Positions 1-12,175 of a stretch of 64,000 bases of DNA are shown here, piece after piece (the first letter of the stretch is position 1; the number at the start of each line of letters is the position of its first letter). Source of the stretch: Dichetophora obliterata (taxonomy: Eukaryota; Arthropoda; Insecta; Diptera; Sciomyzidae). Location of the stretch: assembly GCA_963920525.1 (NCBI GenBank), contig OY986435.1, forward strand, positions 177,476,266-177,540,265, written 5' to 3'. The translations under genes were made by a program, and so were the position numbers. The notes beneath the pieces were generated by a model. It was given only the letters and a program-made list of their open reading frames with translations, was not told the origin of the DNA and did not search any database.

Positions 1-626
1 TGTTCGGTTTGGCATTCGGTTCGGTTAGTTTGTTGATTGCTGTATTTACACTTCTCAAATCATTTCTATAAGCTGCTACTTCGGCTTCACTTGCGATGTT
101 ATTTAAGTAAGCTTCTTTATCCTTCAACGACCGTTCTTATACCTACCCAGAGCGAATTCAAGGTTTGCTTTGATTATTTTTGTAGCCCAATGTAGTTTCC
201 GCTGCTAAAGAGCATGTCTATGCTACATCATTCCATGTGTATCTTACATCTTTGTTACTGATGTTGTTGTGTAGTTGTACTTTATACTCTTCGAGGTTTC
301 TTGGGTCGCGCAGTTTAACCATATCAACTTTACGACGTCTGCCCAAGCTGGTGTTGAGGGCTGCAGAGCACATGCGTAAATTGGCAGCCACAAGGTTATG
401 ATCGCTGTAAACATCAGCTCTCCTATGTGCTCGTACATCTAATAAAGAGTTGTGAAATCTTCGGCTGATTAATACACGGTCAATTTGATGTCGTGTTCTG
501 ACATCTGGTAATTGCGATGTATACTTGTGTATGTCCTTGTGTGGGAAACGTGTGCCGCCAATAAAGAAGTTTTGTGCTGCACAGAATTCCACTAAGCGCT
601 CTCCATTGCCTTATAATTATTTCATA
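1..626 (-). pseudogene. Non-LTR retrotransposon fragment: end of endonuclease domain plus linker
   Basis: The minus strand reads the last third of an apurinic-type endonuclease of a non-LTR retrotransposon. The open stretch (592 down to 218) contains FIGGTRFPHKDIHKYT, then RTRHQIDRVLISRR and YSDHNLVAANLR. The last two match the conserved QIDHVLI and SDHxLV motifs that close this nuclease fold; the SDH histidine is catalytic in the family. The same frame can be followed upstream to about 610 (NGERLVEFCAAQN). With frame changes it continues downstream to base 1 through an ETTLGYK-like linker (about 195 down to 160) and a KDKEAYLNNIASEAEVAAYR stretch. No reverse transcriptase follows because the window ends. 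The upper side is cut off close to a large inverted-repeat element. The copy is dead. Its sequence differs from the RT copies at 21.7-25.6 and 44.9 kb, so it is probably a sister family. Confidence 0.85.
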
Positions 627-630
627 TTCA

Positions 631-1577
631 GTATAAAAGCTTGTCCTATGACAGGTCCCCCGCACACTGCCTTTTCGTAGCCATTTGCCGAAAGCACTTT
701 TTCTCTTTTTAAAGCTTGATTTTTTTATTCACTTAATTTGTTGAAAATATAAATATAACACTTTAAATAGCAGTTTTAAGGTGTTGAAAAATTAGTTCAA
801 GTGTAAAAGTGCCAAAAGTCGAGTTTGGTAACAATCATATTCACACACAACTTTATAAACTGGCTTTGCAACCATCATATACGTAGCAATTCAGGTGTAG
901 TTTCGTGTCTGATACAATTATATTTTTTGGTACATTCCATCAAAAGAATTTCATTAAATTCGTCATAACTTTTTTATAAAAGGATGAAAAAAGAGGTAGT
1001 TAGATCAAAAACGTACTATTACAAAAAACCCAATGTGGTCAGTGATAAGTATCAAATATATTTTCTGTACATACTTTCAGGCTGAACATTTTTGATAACA
1101 GTGTGTCTTTTAAAAGTGCTTTACTGTCAAAAAATAATTACAGTTTGAGAAATATTGTGTGCGAACCAGCATGCTTGCCTCTTATGTATTTAGATGTGCA
1201 TACTTTCAGGCAGAACATTTTTGAGAACAGTTTGAGAGATATTGGACACGGAGCAGCCCTTTTTCATCTTTTTATAAAAAGTAATGACGAATTTAATGAA
1301 ATTATTTTGAGTTGATTTGAGTAGATTGTACCAACAAATTTAATTGTATCAGCCGCAAAAGGAAACCTGAGTTGCTACGTATATGAAGGTTGCAAGGCCA
1401 GTTTGTAAAGTTGTGTATGAATATGATTGTTACCAAACTCGACTTTTTGCACTTTTACACTTGAACTAATTTTTCAACACTGCTTATATAGAGATGCTTA
1501 AAAAAGAGAAAAAATTGCTTTCGGCAAAAGGCTCAAAAAAAGTGTGCGGAGGATCTGTCGTAGGACAGACTTTTATA
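631..1577. mobile_element. Long inverted-repeat (foldback/MITE-like) element
   Basis: Arms of more than 300 bases are inverted copies of each other: about 631-975 against about 1262-1577. Matching pieces include GTCCTATGACAG (left) against CTGTCGTAGGAC (right), the GCACACT block, TTGCCGAAAGCA, and a long block reading GTTCAAGTGTAAAA on the left. The roughly 250-base loop carries two direct copies of CATACTTTCAGGC followed by GAACATTTTTGA (1070-1110 and 1200-1243). A short open frame here (1103-1315) is made of this repeat DNA and is not a gene. The element abuts the endonuclease fragment. I could not define a target duplication. Confidence 0.75.
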
Positions 1578-3893
1578 TTAATTAAGGTAATAAAATTTCA
1601 AAGTAAATATCGTAAATATAATGGCACTCATACGCCACGGTGAACCGTTATATAAAAAAATATTTCAAACTAAATTTAGGGGAAAATAATTTAAACGCAT
1701 CCTTATGCTCTGATAGAAAAGGCTTCTTCGAATTTGAAGCAGATTGCGAAAATCAATGATTCGAGAAGGAAATAAGTTTTCCCTAGTGAGCATTAATTTT
1801 TTTCTACAACTCTTGAATTACAATTAAAACAATATGTGTCACATTAAAAATGTAATTATTTTTAATGCTATAATTTCTATGAAGTTCAAAAATTGTGCTG
1901 TTACATATAAAATTTGTGCTGTGATGTGAGTTTAAAACTAATTTTTTGAAATAAGTTTTTCTTATGCAACACATGATAATACACATTGGCATCGCATTGT
2001 TGGTTTTTTTTTTTTAAATATGATAAAAAGTTTGGTGCCTATTTTGAGAACGACTTTTATTCCCAAGCTAAGGTGCTTGTCCTTTTATCAACCAGACCAC
2101 TTACAAATAATTTTTGGTGAAAATAAGGTCAACACCACAGTGCGAATAAATGCTGTTCACATTCAATCAAAACTGTACAAGATAACAATACAAATATTTT
2201 CCCACTCCACTTTTTACATTTTTTACCAACTGCCTGTAAATGTTTTTCCAAAGGTAGTGCATATAACACTACAACAACATATACAACAACAATAATAGTG
2301 CAAGAAATGCTTAGTAATAAGTGCAAAAAATTTAAAACCACAAAACGGTACCTAGGTCAATTGTTAGAAAAATAATCAGGTTAAAAATGTATTAACCAAG
2401 CTTTGCTTAGCGCAACCAACACCAAAAAGAATAAAAGAAAATGATTTGGTCGTTGTTTTGCTAAATACAAGTTCAACACAACGCTGCTGCAAAAGCTGAG
2501 AGTTGTAGCAAAAAAAAAAGCACACAGTTAAGGAAGCTCAGCATATAACTAAATCATAACAATAACTGCTGCACTTCTGTTATAAGCCAAACGAACAACA
2601 ACATCAACAACGACTAAGCTGAAAAAATGCAAGTTAACGCCAAGAATGCAATCATAACATAACGGTACGCAATCAGCTGAACGAGCTACACTTTATTCGT
2701 CTCCACCTTCAGCTTGTTTGCCGGCTTTAGCTAGTTAACTTCGGGTCTTCCTTGTTAGCAGCTGCCTCATATTGCAGCAGCAGCAGCAGTATCATCTTTC
2801 GCAAGCGCCAAGCATTTTGCTTTGAGAGTAGTTCAGATTTTTACAGCTGATCTAATTTCTTCTCAGAATGAAGTCATCGTCGTCGGTGCTCATAAAGCGC
2901 AACAACCACAATTTATGATTAGCGCTGCAAAAGCTTAACTGAAGTCCGTTTGTCTTAAGCTCCAGTAAGCTAGCAATGTGTCTCAATGGTTCTGATTTTA
3001 GAGTGTGCATAACAAATGACTACAATTTTCACAAAAGTGAGCGTAATAATGAGTTTTTAAGCGTACTTCTAAGGCGTTTGAGAGAATGTTTGTTCTTCAG
3101 TGGTTTGGTCAGCTGTTCGAGTGCATACGGATACATAAAATTTTATTCGCAGCATTTGGCAAAATTTACCATTTCCTCGTAAATGTAAATGGTTTCGAAT
3201 CGTAAATGTCCAAACGTAATTTTTTAAATTTTGATTTATTTGCAAATAATGTTGGCATTTAAGACTTAAGTCTTTTACATGCCGCTTATTTAGAAAAGAT
3301 AACAACAGAACATCACTTATATAATAAATTATTAAAAATTTTAAGGCTAAGATTATTATTATTAAAACAAAAATTTCCAACTCAAAATATGAATAACAAT
3401 AATTAAAAATTAAGAAGAATAATAAGTCAAAAAATTTGAAAAGAGAAATTTCGATAATAGTTAAGATTTGATCAGTAACTGATCTACCAGTCTATTTCCA
3501 AAAAAACGGGAACTCTATGTGAAAAGATATTGCATTTCCAAGTATTGGTTGAAGTTCAAGAAATATCTGCACATAGGGTAGAAGAGGAAAGTTAGCTTTT
3601 GATACACATTTGCTACTAAAGCATTTTTGCAAATTGAAGGTAGATTTCTAATTGAGGCATTAGATAATTTATGCTTTCATTGATTATCTCCATATGTGAT
3701 ATAGTAAAGCATACGAAGTGATCACCATAGACGGTTATTGTTTTGACGGATTTTATGTAAGTAGGGTAAAAGGTGGAGGATTCGTCCTAAGGGTACATTC
3801 GACAATCTAATTTATATTTGATGATAACTTTAAAATTGAATTAAATTTCGCAAATAATCACTAGCAGACGTATTTTTGTATTGTTATGTTAAA
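1578..3893. other. No gene seen; AT-rich non-coding
   Basis: There is no protein family here that I recognise. Short open frames at 1804-1992, 2020-2295 and 3069-3380 have low-complexity, AT-driven composition and overlap on opposite strands. A (CAG)n tract lies near 2776-2791, and scattered CAA/ACA triplets occur around 2270-2300. Confidence 0.6.
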
Positions 3894-4058
3894 ATGTTGA
3901 TTTTATATGATTTAAATACAAATTCTAAATGTTTGATAGTTTAAATCATACTTGATTTTAAATACAAATTCTAGTTGTTTGATAGTTTAAAATCGTTTAT
4001 AGAGCTTAAGGTCAAAGTTAGAACAATTAATTGTTCTAATGAATCTTTCCAAAGAAAC
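3894..4058 (-). repeat. Half copy of the ATGTTGATTTTATATG inverted-repeat family
   Basis: This stretch matches the reverse complement of 16165-16330 almost base for base: ATGTTGATTTTATATGATTT, then CTAAATGTTTGATAG, a second CAAATTCTAGTTGTTTG unit, GAACAATTAATTGTTC, and AATCTTTCCAAAGAAAC. It is one arm of the palindromic element described at 16080-16330, without the partner arm. It ends in an (AAC)n run. Confidence 0.75.
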
Positions 4059-4880
4059 AACAACAACAACAAAGTTTTTTCAATAAGAAAAGGAAAAAAT
4101 CACTAGCTGATTTTATTGCAATTTCGGCCGTGCTAAGGGCTTTTTCAATTTTTCTCCCATTTCACATGCTCATATTTGTTGTTGTATTTTTGCTTTACTT
4201 TAGTCTTTATGCTTATGTTATTGTTATGTTAAAATGTTAAAACTTCTTTTATTTTTCAAGTGTCACTAAAGAGGTTTTTATGTAATTCCAATAATATTTG
4301 TACAAAAAAGTAAAAAAAAAAATTTGGAAAGGGTACCGGGATTATATTGGCCTAATTTAAAAAGAATCAAAATTCATAGAAAAGAGGGCGTGTTTGATAT
4401 TAATAGGGTCTTAACGAGAAATATTATTTCAAAAAGTGAATGAAAAGTTTGTCAAAAATAAAACATAATAATAAACGAAAGTAAATAATAGACAAAAAAT
4501 GATTATTATTTAAAATTGAAAACTTTATATTTATTTAATTTTCTGTTTGTTTTTTTTTTGCCCTAATGTAATGGCTGAACGAGTTTTGCTCAAATTTGGT
4601 ATAGAAATTGTGTGTATTCTAGACAAGATTGGTTCGTACTAAGTTTTGACCGCGCTTCTTTCGCCTAACGTTTCAACTAACGTTTTGTTATAACTTTGGC
4701 TAAGGTCGTGCTAGAAGCTCCAGATTTTGTGTGATTTTAAAGTTAAAATTAATGGAATTTATGGAGTTTTTGGAGCACAGCAAAATCAGTGACTTAGTTC
4801 TGCGTAAAGTCAACTTAAGCAATTATTGCTTATCGACACAGAATTTTTATAATCAGCCCTATCACTGACTCCCGTCGTAG
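4059..4880. other. No gene seen; AT-rich non-coding
   Basis: No coding pattern and no repeat structure that I can define. Poly-A/T tracts and an (AAC)n run at its start. Confidence 0.5.
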
Positions 4881-5152
4881 TACAATATCGTAAAATCTAC
4901 GAAAAAGGCATCACTGAGCTCATTCATAGCGTCATTCGTAGATTTTTAAAGTAATTTTTTACGACGTGTTTTGGCTGTCAGAGAAAATTTTGAAATAAAA
5001 TTTAAAAGGAATAACTACTTTTACTGTATGAATTTTTATTAAAATTTTCTCCGAAAACCAAAATACGTCGTAAAAAATTACTAAACATCTTACGAATGGC
5101 GCTACGAATGGACTTAGTGATATCTTTTTCGCAGTTTTTACGATATTCGTAT
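4881..5152. mobile_element. Inverted-repeat MITE-like element, about 270 bp
   Basis: The left arm (4881-4998) and right arm (about 5030-5152) are inverted copies. Shared blocks read, on the left, AATATCGTAAA, TCACTGAG, CATTCGTAG, TAATTTTTTACGACGT, TTTTGG and GAGAAAATTTT. Reading the right arm on the other strand gives the same order. The loop is only about 30 bases, so the single strand would form one long hairpin. It has no coding capacity. Confidence 0.7.
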
Positions 5153-5973
5153 TAAATTTCTTCATAAACTTTGTAGGAAATATTTCAATGTCTAACAAAT
5201 ATTTTTACAAATAATTAATTTTTTTAACAACTCAGGCGTAAAGGAAATATAAATATTAATTTGTCATAAAACGTTGCCACCTGTTGCACTTCAGTGTAGT
5301 AAAGCGGTTTTGCATAAGCGACACCTACGGCAGTACAGAAAATTATAATAAAAACAACAACAATTATATATGAGCACAACCATATAATTATAAAAGTTGG
5401 CTGAGCTGTACTTTATGTAAATAACACTACAGCAACAATGAACTTCATAACAGTAAAACATCATAAACAGCAATAGCAAAAGATAGCTGCATAAAAATCG
5501 CTGCTGTTTTAAAACATAGCTGATTAAAATAATAACGGTTAAAGAAGTAAGTCACCAACAAAAAATAGCTGCAATAAGCTAGACTTCAAAACACCGTCAA
5601 GCCAATCCTTACAAATTGCCAAAGACTACAGTTATTGGCGCTAAAAGGCTAATCTTTGCATTGTTGCCAGTGCAAAAAATTGTTTATGAAGTTGTTGTTA
5701 CTTTTAATGAGTGGCTTATTATGGTGATTGTAAACTGTGTCATATACAAATAATTTGTCGGCACGTTGCATCGTTAGCTGCTGTTTTAACAATTATCAAA
5801 GGGTGTGTCAGAAGGAATAAATTTGCAGTATTTTAGAGTAGTTATACTATTTCAAAGCGCTAATGGCAACTTTAATATCATTTGTGGGTAGAAAGGAGAA
5901 TTTCAATCGATGTAAGATAAATTTTTTAAAACATCAAGCAACTAGTTGGACTTACAAAAAATGCATTGAATCT
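5153..5973. other. No gene seen
   Basis: Non-coding, AT-rich. Open frames here lack family motifs. (AAC)n-like triplets occur around 5350-5370. Confidence 0.5.
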
Positions 5974-6746
5974 TTAACCTTTAAAGACAGGAAAATTTTT
6001 TCCCATCTCGGTTACTTTTGACCTGGTATTATTTTGACTAGTTTTTGCGTGTTACCATAAGTTTGTGAAATCCGACTACGTAATGCCACAAGACATCATC
6101 GTACTAAATAGATTTAATTAATTGCTTAGTTGTTTTAAGCTGAAATGACTTTCAAGTGGATATATTTCATGTTGTAAAAAATGTGGAAGACCGTGCTTTA
6201 AAAACAACTTCTTTAAGATGCCGATTTCTTTCTAAAAAAGGTCAATATTGTGATAGTTTGTAAAGTTTTGTGCGGAGTTGATAATTTTTTATATGTCACT
6301 AGGAGATTTTTGTGAGAGCATGAACATACGTTACATTGGCCGTAGCCATAAAATGAAATACATATGTACATTTATGTACATTACAGTAAAGCTTGGACAT
6401 ATGTCTGTTGAAATGAGGACTCAAAGACTGACAAAATATATGGTATTGATAATATGACCAACCGTACTACTGATTACTGTTTTTTCGCCAGTAGTCTTAG
6501 TTTAAAAATTTTAGATTTTTCTTAATTTACTTAAAAGTCCAATATCTCATTCAAATTCTTATACATTTTTTAATCTAGAAGGCATTATTCTGATCCAGTT
6601 TTAACACTTTATAAAGCAGAGCTGATATTTTACTATCAAAATTTTCAGTGAAATACGCTGTAAGAATATGTTATTTATATTGTATACTTGAAATGTGTTA
6701 CGTATGTTGGGGGGAAAAATATTCCGTCTGCCTTATAAAGGGTTAA
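5974..6746. mobile_element. TTAA-flanked piggyBac-like MITE, about 770 bp
   Basis: A TTAA at 5974-5977 is followed by CCTTTAAAGACAGG then GAAAATTTTTTCCC. A TTAA at 6743-6746 is preceded by the inverted counterpart, which reads on the other strand CCCTTTATAAGGCAGACGG then AATATTTTTCCCC. TTAA target duplication with ends starting CCYTT is the signature of piggyBac-class elements. The inside is AT-rich with no transposase, so this would be a non-autonomous deletion derivative. The ends are imperfect matches, so the call is moderate. Confidence 0.5.
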
Positions 6747-7327
6747 TTCAATTAATTTTTGCATACTTTATAAGTTTAACATTACTTTAACTATTGTAAG
6801 TATTTTTAAAGCATAACATTCACTAAAGTATGAAAAATAATTAAATTTTCGAAAATCAATAAATGAATTATTTTTAGCCGATGATCAACTTTGACTTCTT
6901 TTGAATAGTTTTTGAATTTAAATGAGTTATTGAGTTATTTAAATTATTATTGAGTTATAGTAATTGTCAAAAAATTTTGTTTTTTAATTTTTTATGTACT
7001 TTATCCTTTTCAAATAATGCACTCAAATCATGTAAAATAATTTAAATTATGCTTACTTATAAAATAGCAGAAATAAGTAAATAACTTGGATTAAAACGTT
7101 CAAAATGTTTTATAGATTTAAAAATGTAAGAAGGTAAGTTCAATGTTCCAACATACAAATATTAAATATGTATTGCATATTATTACTAGCAACTTTCCGT
7201 GGCTTTGCTCACGATATGTAAACAATTTTCTTTTTTATGTTTGTCGTAATAATAGTTAACGCAAATAACAGCAATAAATGTTTTTAATTCTATACTTGTA
7301 AAATAAAGGAAATTCTATACTTTCAAG

Positions 7328-7370
7328 ACTCTCTCTCTCTCTATATATGTTTCACGCCCCTCTCTCTCTT
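7328..7370. repeat. CT/GA microsatellite
   Basis: Two (CT)n tracts (7329-7342 and 7361-7369) are separated by a TATATATG and CACG spacer. Simple sequence. Confidence 0.8.
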
Positions 7371-7406
7371 TTAAATGGAAATACAAAATTAGAAATAAAA
7401 GGTATA

Positions 7407-7565
7407 GCGAGGTACACATTAATACTCCTGAGTGACACTCATAAAATCAACCACAAAAATTTCTGTGGTTGACTGCTGAATGACGAAGGTACACACACTC
7501 AAACCTGCGTAAAAAGAGAGAATTTGAGCATTACTGTCACTCATGATCGCTAATGTGTACCCCGC
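7407..7565. mobile_element. MITE with GCGRGGTACACATTA terminal repeats, 159 bp
   Basis: The left end reads GCGAGGTACACATTA then, after a short gap, GAGTGACA. The right end read on the other strand is GCGGGGTACACATTA then GAGTGACA. The terminal repeat is about 34 bases with few mismatches. The middle contains a second palindrome (AACCACA ... TGTGGTT, 7450-7471). No coding capacity. The immediate flanks show no clear target duplication. Confidence 0.7.
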
Positions 7566-8689
7566 TTGATTCCGTTTACCAAATTCTTATTAAACGATAA
7601 GTAATGCATCAATTTTAGGGAGGAGTTTATTTCCCAAACAAAATAATAATATTAGAAAGCATGTTAAATATAAATAGATTTTTTCAATGTGTGTGTATGT
7701 ATGACTCGTACTGCTTTGATTTTTAAATCTGAATTTGTAGTTCGATTTTTATTCGTAAGAATCAACTGCATTTCTATCTGCACCCAAGCTTTGGCACTAT
7801 TTACGTAATACGTAAATACGCACGTATATATAGTATGTAAATATTAAAATTTACTGATATAAAATCTTATCTTTTCTGTTCACACCATTAAACGAGTTTT
7901 TTGTGGCCATTCCATCAAAAAAATAATGAACTAAATGGTGCAAAACCCAAACTATACAATACAATACGAAATATATGAAGAAAATTATGCTAGAAAGCAT
8001 TACATAAATGTTATAATTATGTTTTATATTATATTATTTTATATTATATATTTATGTTATATTAAAAATGTTATATATTATATTCGTATGCTGCGTGATA
8101 TTGATGAACCTTAAATCTTTAATCGCGTTTTTCTCGAAACGAAGTTTTTCGAATCGGCTTCTAAGATATCTGGAGTTCTATTTGATCGATTTCAATGCAT
8201 CTTGATTCATTGTGATCCTTACAGACTCTTTGAAGCACTAGACCTAAAAAAAGCCAAAAACTTTTATACTTTTTTTTGTATGGCTAAAACTTTCGTCAAA
8301 AAGGGCGGTTTTTTGTGCATTTTTTTGCACAAACGCATGCCATTTTTTTATTTATTTTTTATTTGCGTAGATTGAGTGCCCAACTACAACCCTTAACTCA
8401 AGAATGCACTTTGATTTTTTACTTTCAGATACTTTGTAAATGCCGGATGCCAAGCAACAATTTTTTAAACACGCGAACTTCAACGCCCTGTAGAAAATTA
8501 ACAACTTTAAAGACAAAAAATTGCTTTTTATTACCTTATGAATAATTCTTCATTATGTAAAAAAATTGAATCATTAAATTTAATAATACTAGGTAAAAAA
8601 AAAATTAATAAAAAATGTGCTTTTTTATAGTCATAGTACTTTAAGACTTATGTGCAAAATTTAAGTAATTAAATTAATTTTTGTGAAAT
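7566..8689. other. No gene seen; AT-rich with TATATT-type simple sequence
   Basis: A long run of TTATATTATATT-like simple sequence spans about 8010-8090. The open frame at 8315-8545 has no recognisable family and is set in T-rich DNA. I do not call it a gene. Confidence 0.5.
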
Positions 8690-9162
8690 TTAAATAGATT
8701 TTTACCGTTTTGGTAAAGTCACTTTGTATGGGAGTTGGGCATGATTTTCATCAGATTTTGACAAACTTGAAATAAGTATGTGTTGAATATTTCACGCGAA
8801 AGCATGTGTGCAAAATTTGAAGTCTATGTATTAATTTTTGTGACATTTAAAGAGATCACTTTTGCTAAAATCCGTTTTGCTCAAATCACTTTATATAGGA
8901 GGTAGGCGTGGTTTTCATCTGATTAAGTTTATTCTTGAACTTGATCTTAGTTATTTTAATGTGAGTATTTTTTTCATTTCATTCTGATAGCTTCAAAATT
9001 ATGGATGTAATCGTGTCGACAGAGGGACATGGCTTAACCAACTCAGGAGGTCATGTTGACCAAAAATGTATATACTTTTTTATACCTTCCACGCCTCCTC
9101 ATTAGCGTTACAGACAGAGTGACAAAGCCCTTACGCAGTACGCGTGGGGGTATAAAAAACCA
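8690..9162 (+). mobile_element. DINE-1/mini-me-like element, 5'-truncated
   Basis: Two diverged copies of the CACTTTGTATGGGAG ... GGCGTGGTTTTCATC unit (8722-8765 and 8890-8925) are followed by GACAGAGGGACATGGCT, AACTCAGGAGGTCATG, a TATATACTTTTTTATACC core, CCACGCCTCCTCATTAGCG and the terminus CGTGGGGGTATAAAAAA. The order is the same as in the complete element at 31.8-32.66 kb, but the GACR microsatellite is almost gone and the 5' terminus is missing. Elements with this layout in flies are known as mini-me/DINE-1 and are regarded as non-autonomous Helitron relatives. The family assignment rests on that layout. Confidence 0.65.
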
Positions 9163-9479
9163 GTTAATTTCTTTTAATCACTTCTTGTGATCGTTAATTA
9201 TCTGATTAAATCAGTCAAAGCGAATGTAAAAAAAGGAAAGCAGAAGAAAAGCAAGTTTCCAACTGAGGTTTTTAATGCAATGGGTATTTTTTGCTTCAAA
9301 GCAAAAGTTTCTAAGCATATTAATACGGAGAATTTTGAAATTTGCTTTGATTTTTAAATGAATTTAGAAACAAAATAAAAATTTAATTAATTCCCCCCAA
9401 AAATCAAACTCATTTCCCCACTCCCACATCGAGTCAAAATTCCACCCAAATGGGAGAATTCCCCCGAGTTGGCAAGCCT

Positions 9480-9865
9480 GGTGTTAACGTTCTGGTGTTG
9501 TGAACTGTTACCTTAGTAAGCTACCTTAGTGAGCTACCTTAGTGAGCGATGTTTTAATCTGAGTGTGTTGTTACTGTAAACGTCAGAAAATAAATTTAAT
9601 TTAAATTCATTTAATTTTTTATGTAAATAATTGAATTGCAAAGATTTCTCACTTAAATTTGCTGCGTTCTTTCTGTGTTTATCAATTTAGCAGCGTCAAT
9701 AGCAGTGTCTGACAGTTAATTCAACAGTTGTGTTCATATAGCATAGAACTTTTTCGGTCGATTAAATGGCGTCCGCTACCTGATCAGTTTTAGTGAGCGC
9801 TGCCAAAATTGTACCATTCATAGAATTTTTAAACAACAGTTGCTAACTGTTAGGCTGTGTAAGGC
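9480..9865 (+). repeat. Diverged copy of the 11341-11720 MITE
   Basis: Matches 11363-11700 along its length: GTTGTGAACTG, TGTGTTG, CGTCAGAA, a TTTAATTTAAATT block, TTTCTCACTTAAATTTGCTG, CGTTCTTTCTG, AGCGTC, TCTGACAGTTAA, CAGTTGTGTTCAT, TAGCATAGAA, TGTACCATTCA and CAACAGTTGC. It lacks the outermost terminal repeat seen at 11341 and 11720, and has a three-fold CTACCTTAGTGAG mini-repeat at 9511-9548. Confidence 0.7.
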
Positions 9866-11340
9866 TTAAGTTGGGATGCAGCTGGTAGCTTCAAATAACA
9901 GTTTACTTGACTGGTAAATCTGCTTCTTTAATGTCAGTGCAGTTAGTTGCCAATGAACAGAGTTCTTAATATTTTTTAAGACATTAAAATATATGAATTT
10001 ATTTATTGTTGTTATACTTCACAAAACAGATGCAACTATTTGCCGTTTTTTGAAATAGTTAATTGCTATTATTTTATTTAATGAGCTGTCAAAATGTGCT
10101 CATATCAAAAATTATAACTGGTCTTGTGTAAATAACACCTGAAATGTTGTTAAAACAGTGTTATTTTTCGAAACTGTTGCGTTGACTTCTTATATTCTTG
10201 TATTTTGGTAGAGTAAAAAAAAAATGTATAACCTAAATAACATTTGATAAATCGTGATTCTGTATGAAGCACTCTTAACAACACTGAGAACAACAACAAC
10301 AACCCCAACAACATTGTTTGCAGTTTCTATTAATATGTTCAGACGTGAAAGACGTGAGCCGAAAGAAGGTCAAGGTATAACATGAAGACATCTTCACATG
10401 CAACTAACAAGCAAAATTTCTAAAACGTTTTCAGTCAGATGCACCATAAATTTTTCGCTCGCAAGTCATACAAAAACGTTTCTCATGTCAAAAGATGTGT
10501 CAGGCTAGAGACTTTCAGGTGTGCGTTTGTAAAACTATAAAGTAAAAACTGCCATTTATTTAAACACACAAGCACAAGCACATACTGAAGAAGTCGTGCA
10601 TACAATTATTAAACCATTCAAATGTTTGTCAACCACTAGAGTTGCCAATGAGCCACAAAAAAGTTTAATAAAATTGTTGCCACCAAAAGCTGGCTCACCA
10701 AATACTTCGAAGAGTTGTTGAGTTGAGTCACTTCTTGACCTCTGTGAACTTCTTTTTGCGCGGGCAAAACCAAACAAAGTGTTGATGTCATCGTGCTGAA
10801 GTGCTACCAAATAAATCAACATATGTTGCCAGTTAGCTAACGTCAAACACATTGACAACAGCAGCAGCGAGAAGAGCAGCGATTAAGCGATAAGCTGGCA
10901 AGTGATTAAAATTGATTTATGCATAGAATATCGTGTCGAGCCTTGCATTAATATTTCTACTAAATTCAAGACTAAAAAGTGCAGCGTGACACCCTATTGA
11001 CCCAGTGCAATAGCAGCTAGTTCTTCTTCTTTTCCTTCTTTGGTGTGGCTACTTTTTTTTTTGTTTTTTAGCACATGTAAGTCACCCAAATTTTGCTTGT
11101 AATATTTATGCTTTCATACCAATAAGAGTTGTTTTTAGAAACTCAATCAAGCCACGATCTTGGCACGATCTCAGCTCTGAAAAAAAAATAAACAAACAAA
11201 CAATTTCGTTGCGCATTATAAATTATTCATATTCACACCTTGAACGCGTTGCCAACACAAAAAGTGAACTCATGCTTGCTACTGCTGTTGTAGCTTTGAT
11301 GTTACAACATGTTGCATGTTGCTCTCCACCAATGTTGATC
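9866..11340. other. No gene seen
   Basis: Includes CAA-rich tracts (10290-10310). An open frame on the minus strand (10852 down to 10556; 98 residues from its first ATG) has slightly higher GC than its surroundings. It matches nothing I know and has no splice or domain support, so it stays uncalled. Confidence 0.45.
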
Positions 11341-11720
11341 ATTGGCCGCATTCAGCGCAGACAACTGTTGTGAACTGTAATGGTAGCACTACCTTAGTTC
11401 ACGATGTTTTTCTCTGAATGTGTTGCTACTCTACACGTCAGAAGTTAGATTCAATTTAATTTTAATGTAAATTTAATTCAATTGCAAAGGTTTCTCACTT
11501 AAATTTGCTGCGTTCTTTCTGCATTTATTAATTTAACAGCGTCAGTAACAGCATCTGACAGTTAAGCAAACAGTTGTGTTCATGTAGCATAGAATTTGTT
11601 CGCTTAATTAAAAGCCGTTCGCTACTTTATCAGTTTTAGTTAGTGCTACCAAATATGTACCATTCAGCGAATTTTTACACAACAGTTGCCAACTGTTGTT
11701 TGCGCTGAATGCGGCCATTG
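11341..11720. mobile_element. MITE with GGCCGCATTCAGCGC terminal repeats, about 380 bp
   Basis: The left end reads ATTGGCCGCATTCAGCGC then AGACAACTGTTG. The right end on the other strand reads AATGGCCGCATTCAGCGC then AAACAACAGTTG. The terminal repeat is about 30 bases and almost perfect. The ends are flanked by ATT on both sides, which may be a 3-bp target duplication or part of the repeat. A diverged second copy lies 1.9 kb upstream (9480-9865). No coding capacity. Confidence 0.75.
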
Positions 11721-12175
11721 TTAGCTCACTTTCGCGCCTGTTGATCGCTTTTTTTTTTTGTGTTGCTTGACTAAGCTCTACGTTTCGTGTTGATTTGGTG
11801 TGAAATTCGTGAGATTTGGGAATATTTTTGGAGCAGCCAAAAAAACTGGGCGAGGCACATCAAAGGCTCATTGGACCTGCATAAGTTTATTAAAAATAAG
11901 AAAGCAGTTTAAGCGAAAAATATACTTTATATTAAAGTTCACGCTGTAGTATCATAAATAAATATGCTTATAAACTGAACAAAACTTTTCTGAATTGAAA
12001 GTGTAACTTTTGCTTTAAACTGTGAAGTGTTGCATTCTATTGAAAAGTGACTGAAAACTTAGACTATCATTTAACTGAGTCTAGCATTTAGGTTTATTAC
12101 TTTGGGTTTCGAATTGAAGCAAAAGAGAAGATATTTTTATAAAAATATCAAGGACTCTTAGGGCAAGTATGATAT

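Noticed and set aside
10556..10858. Minus-strand 98-residue frame
   Set aside because: No homology, no splice signals and no conserved motif; composition only slightly above background.
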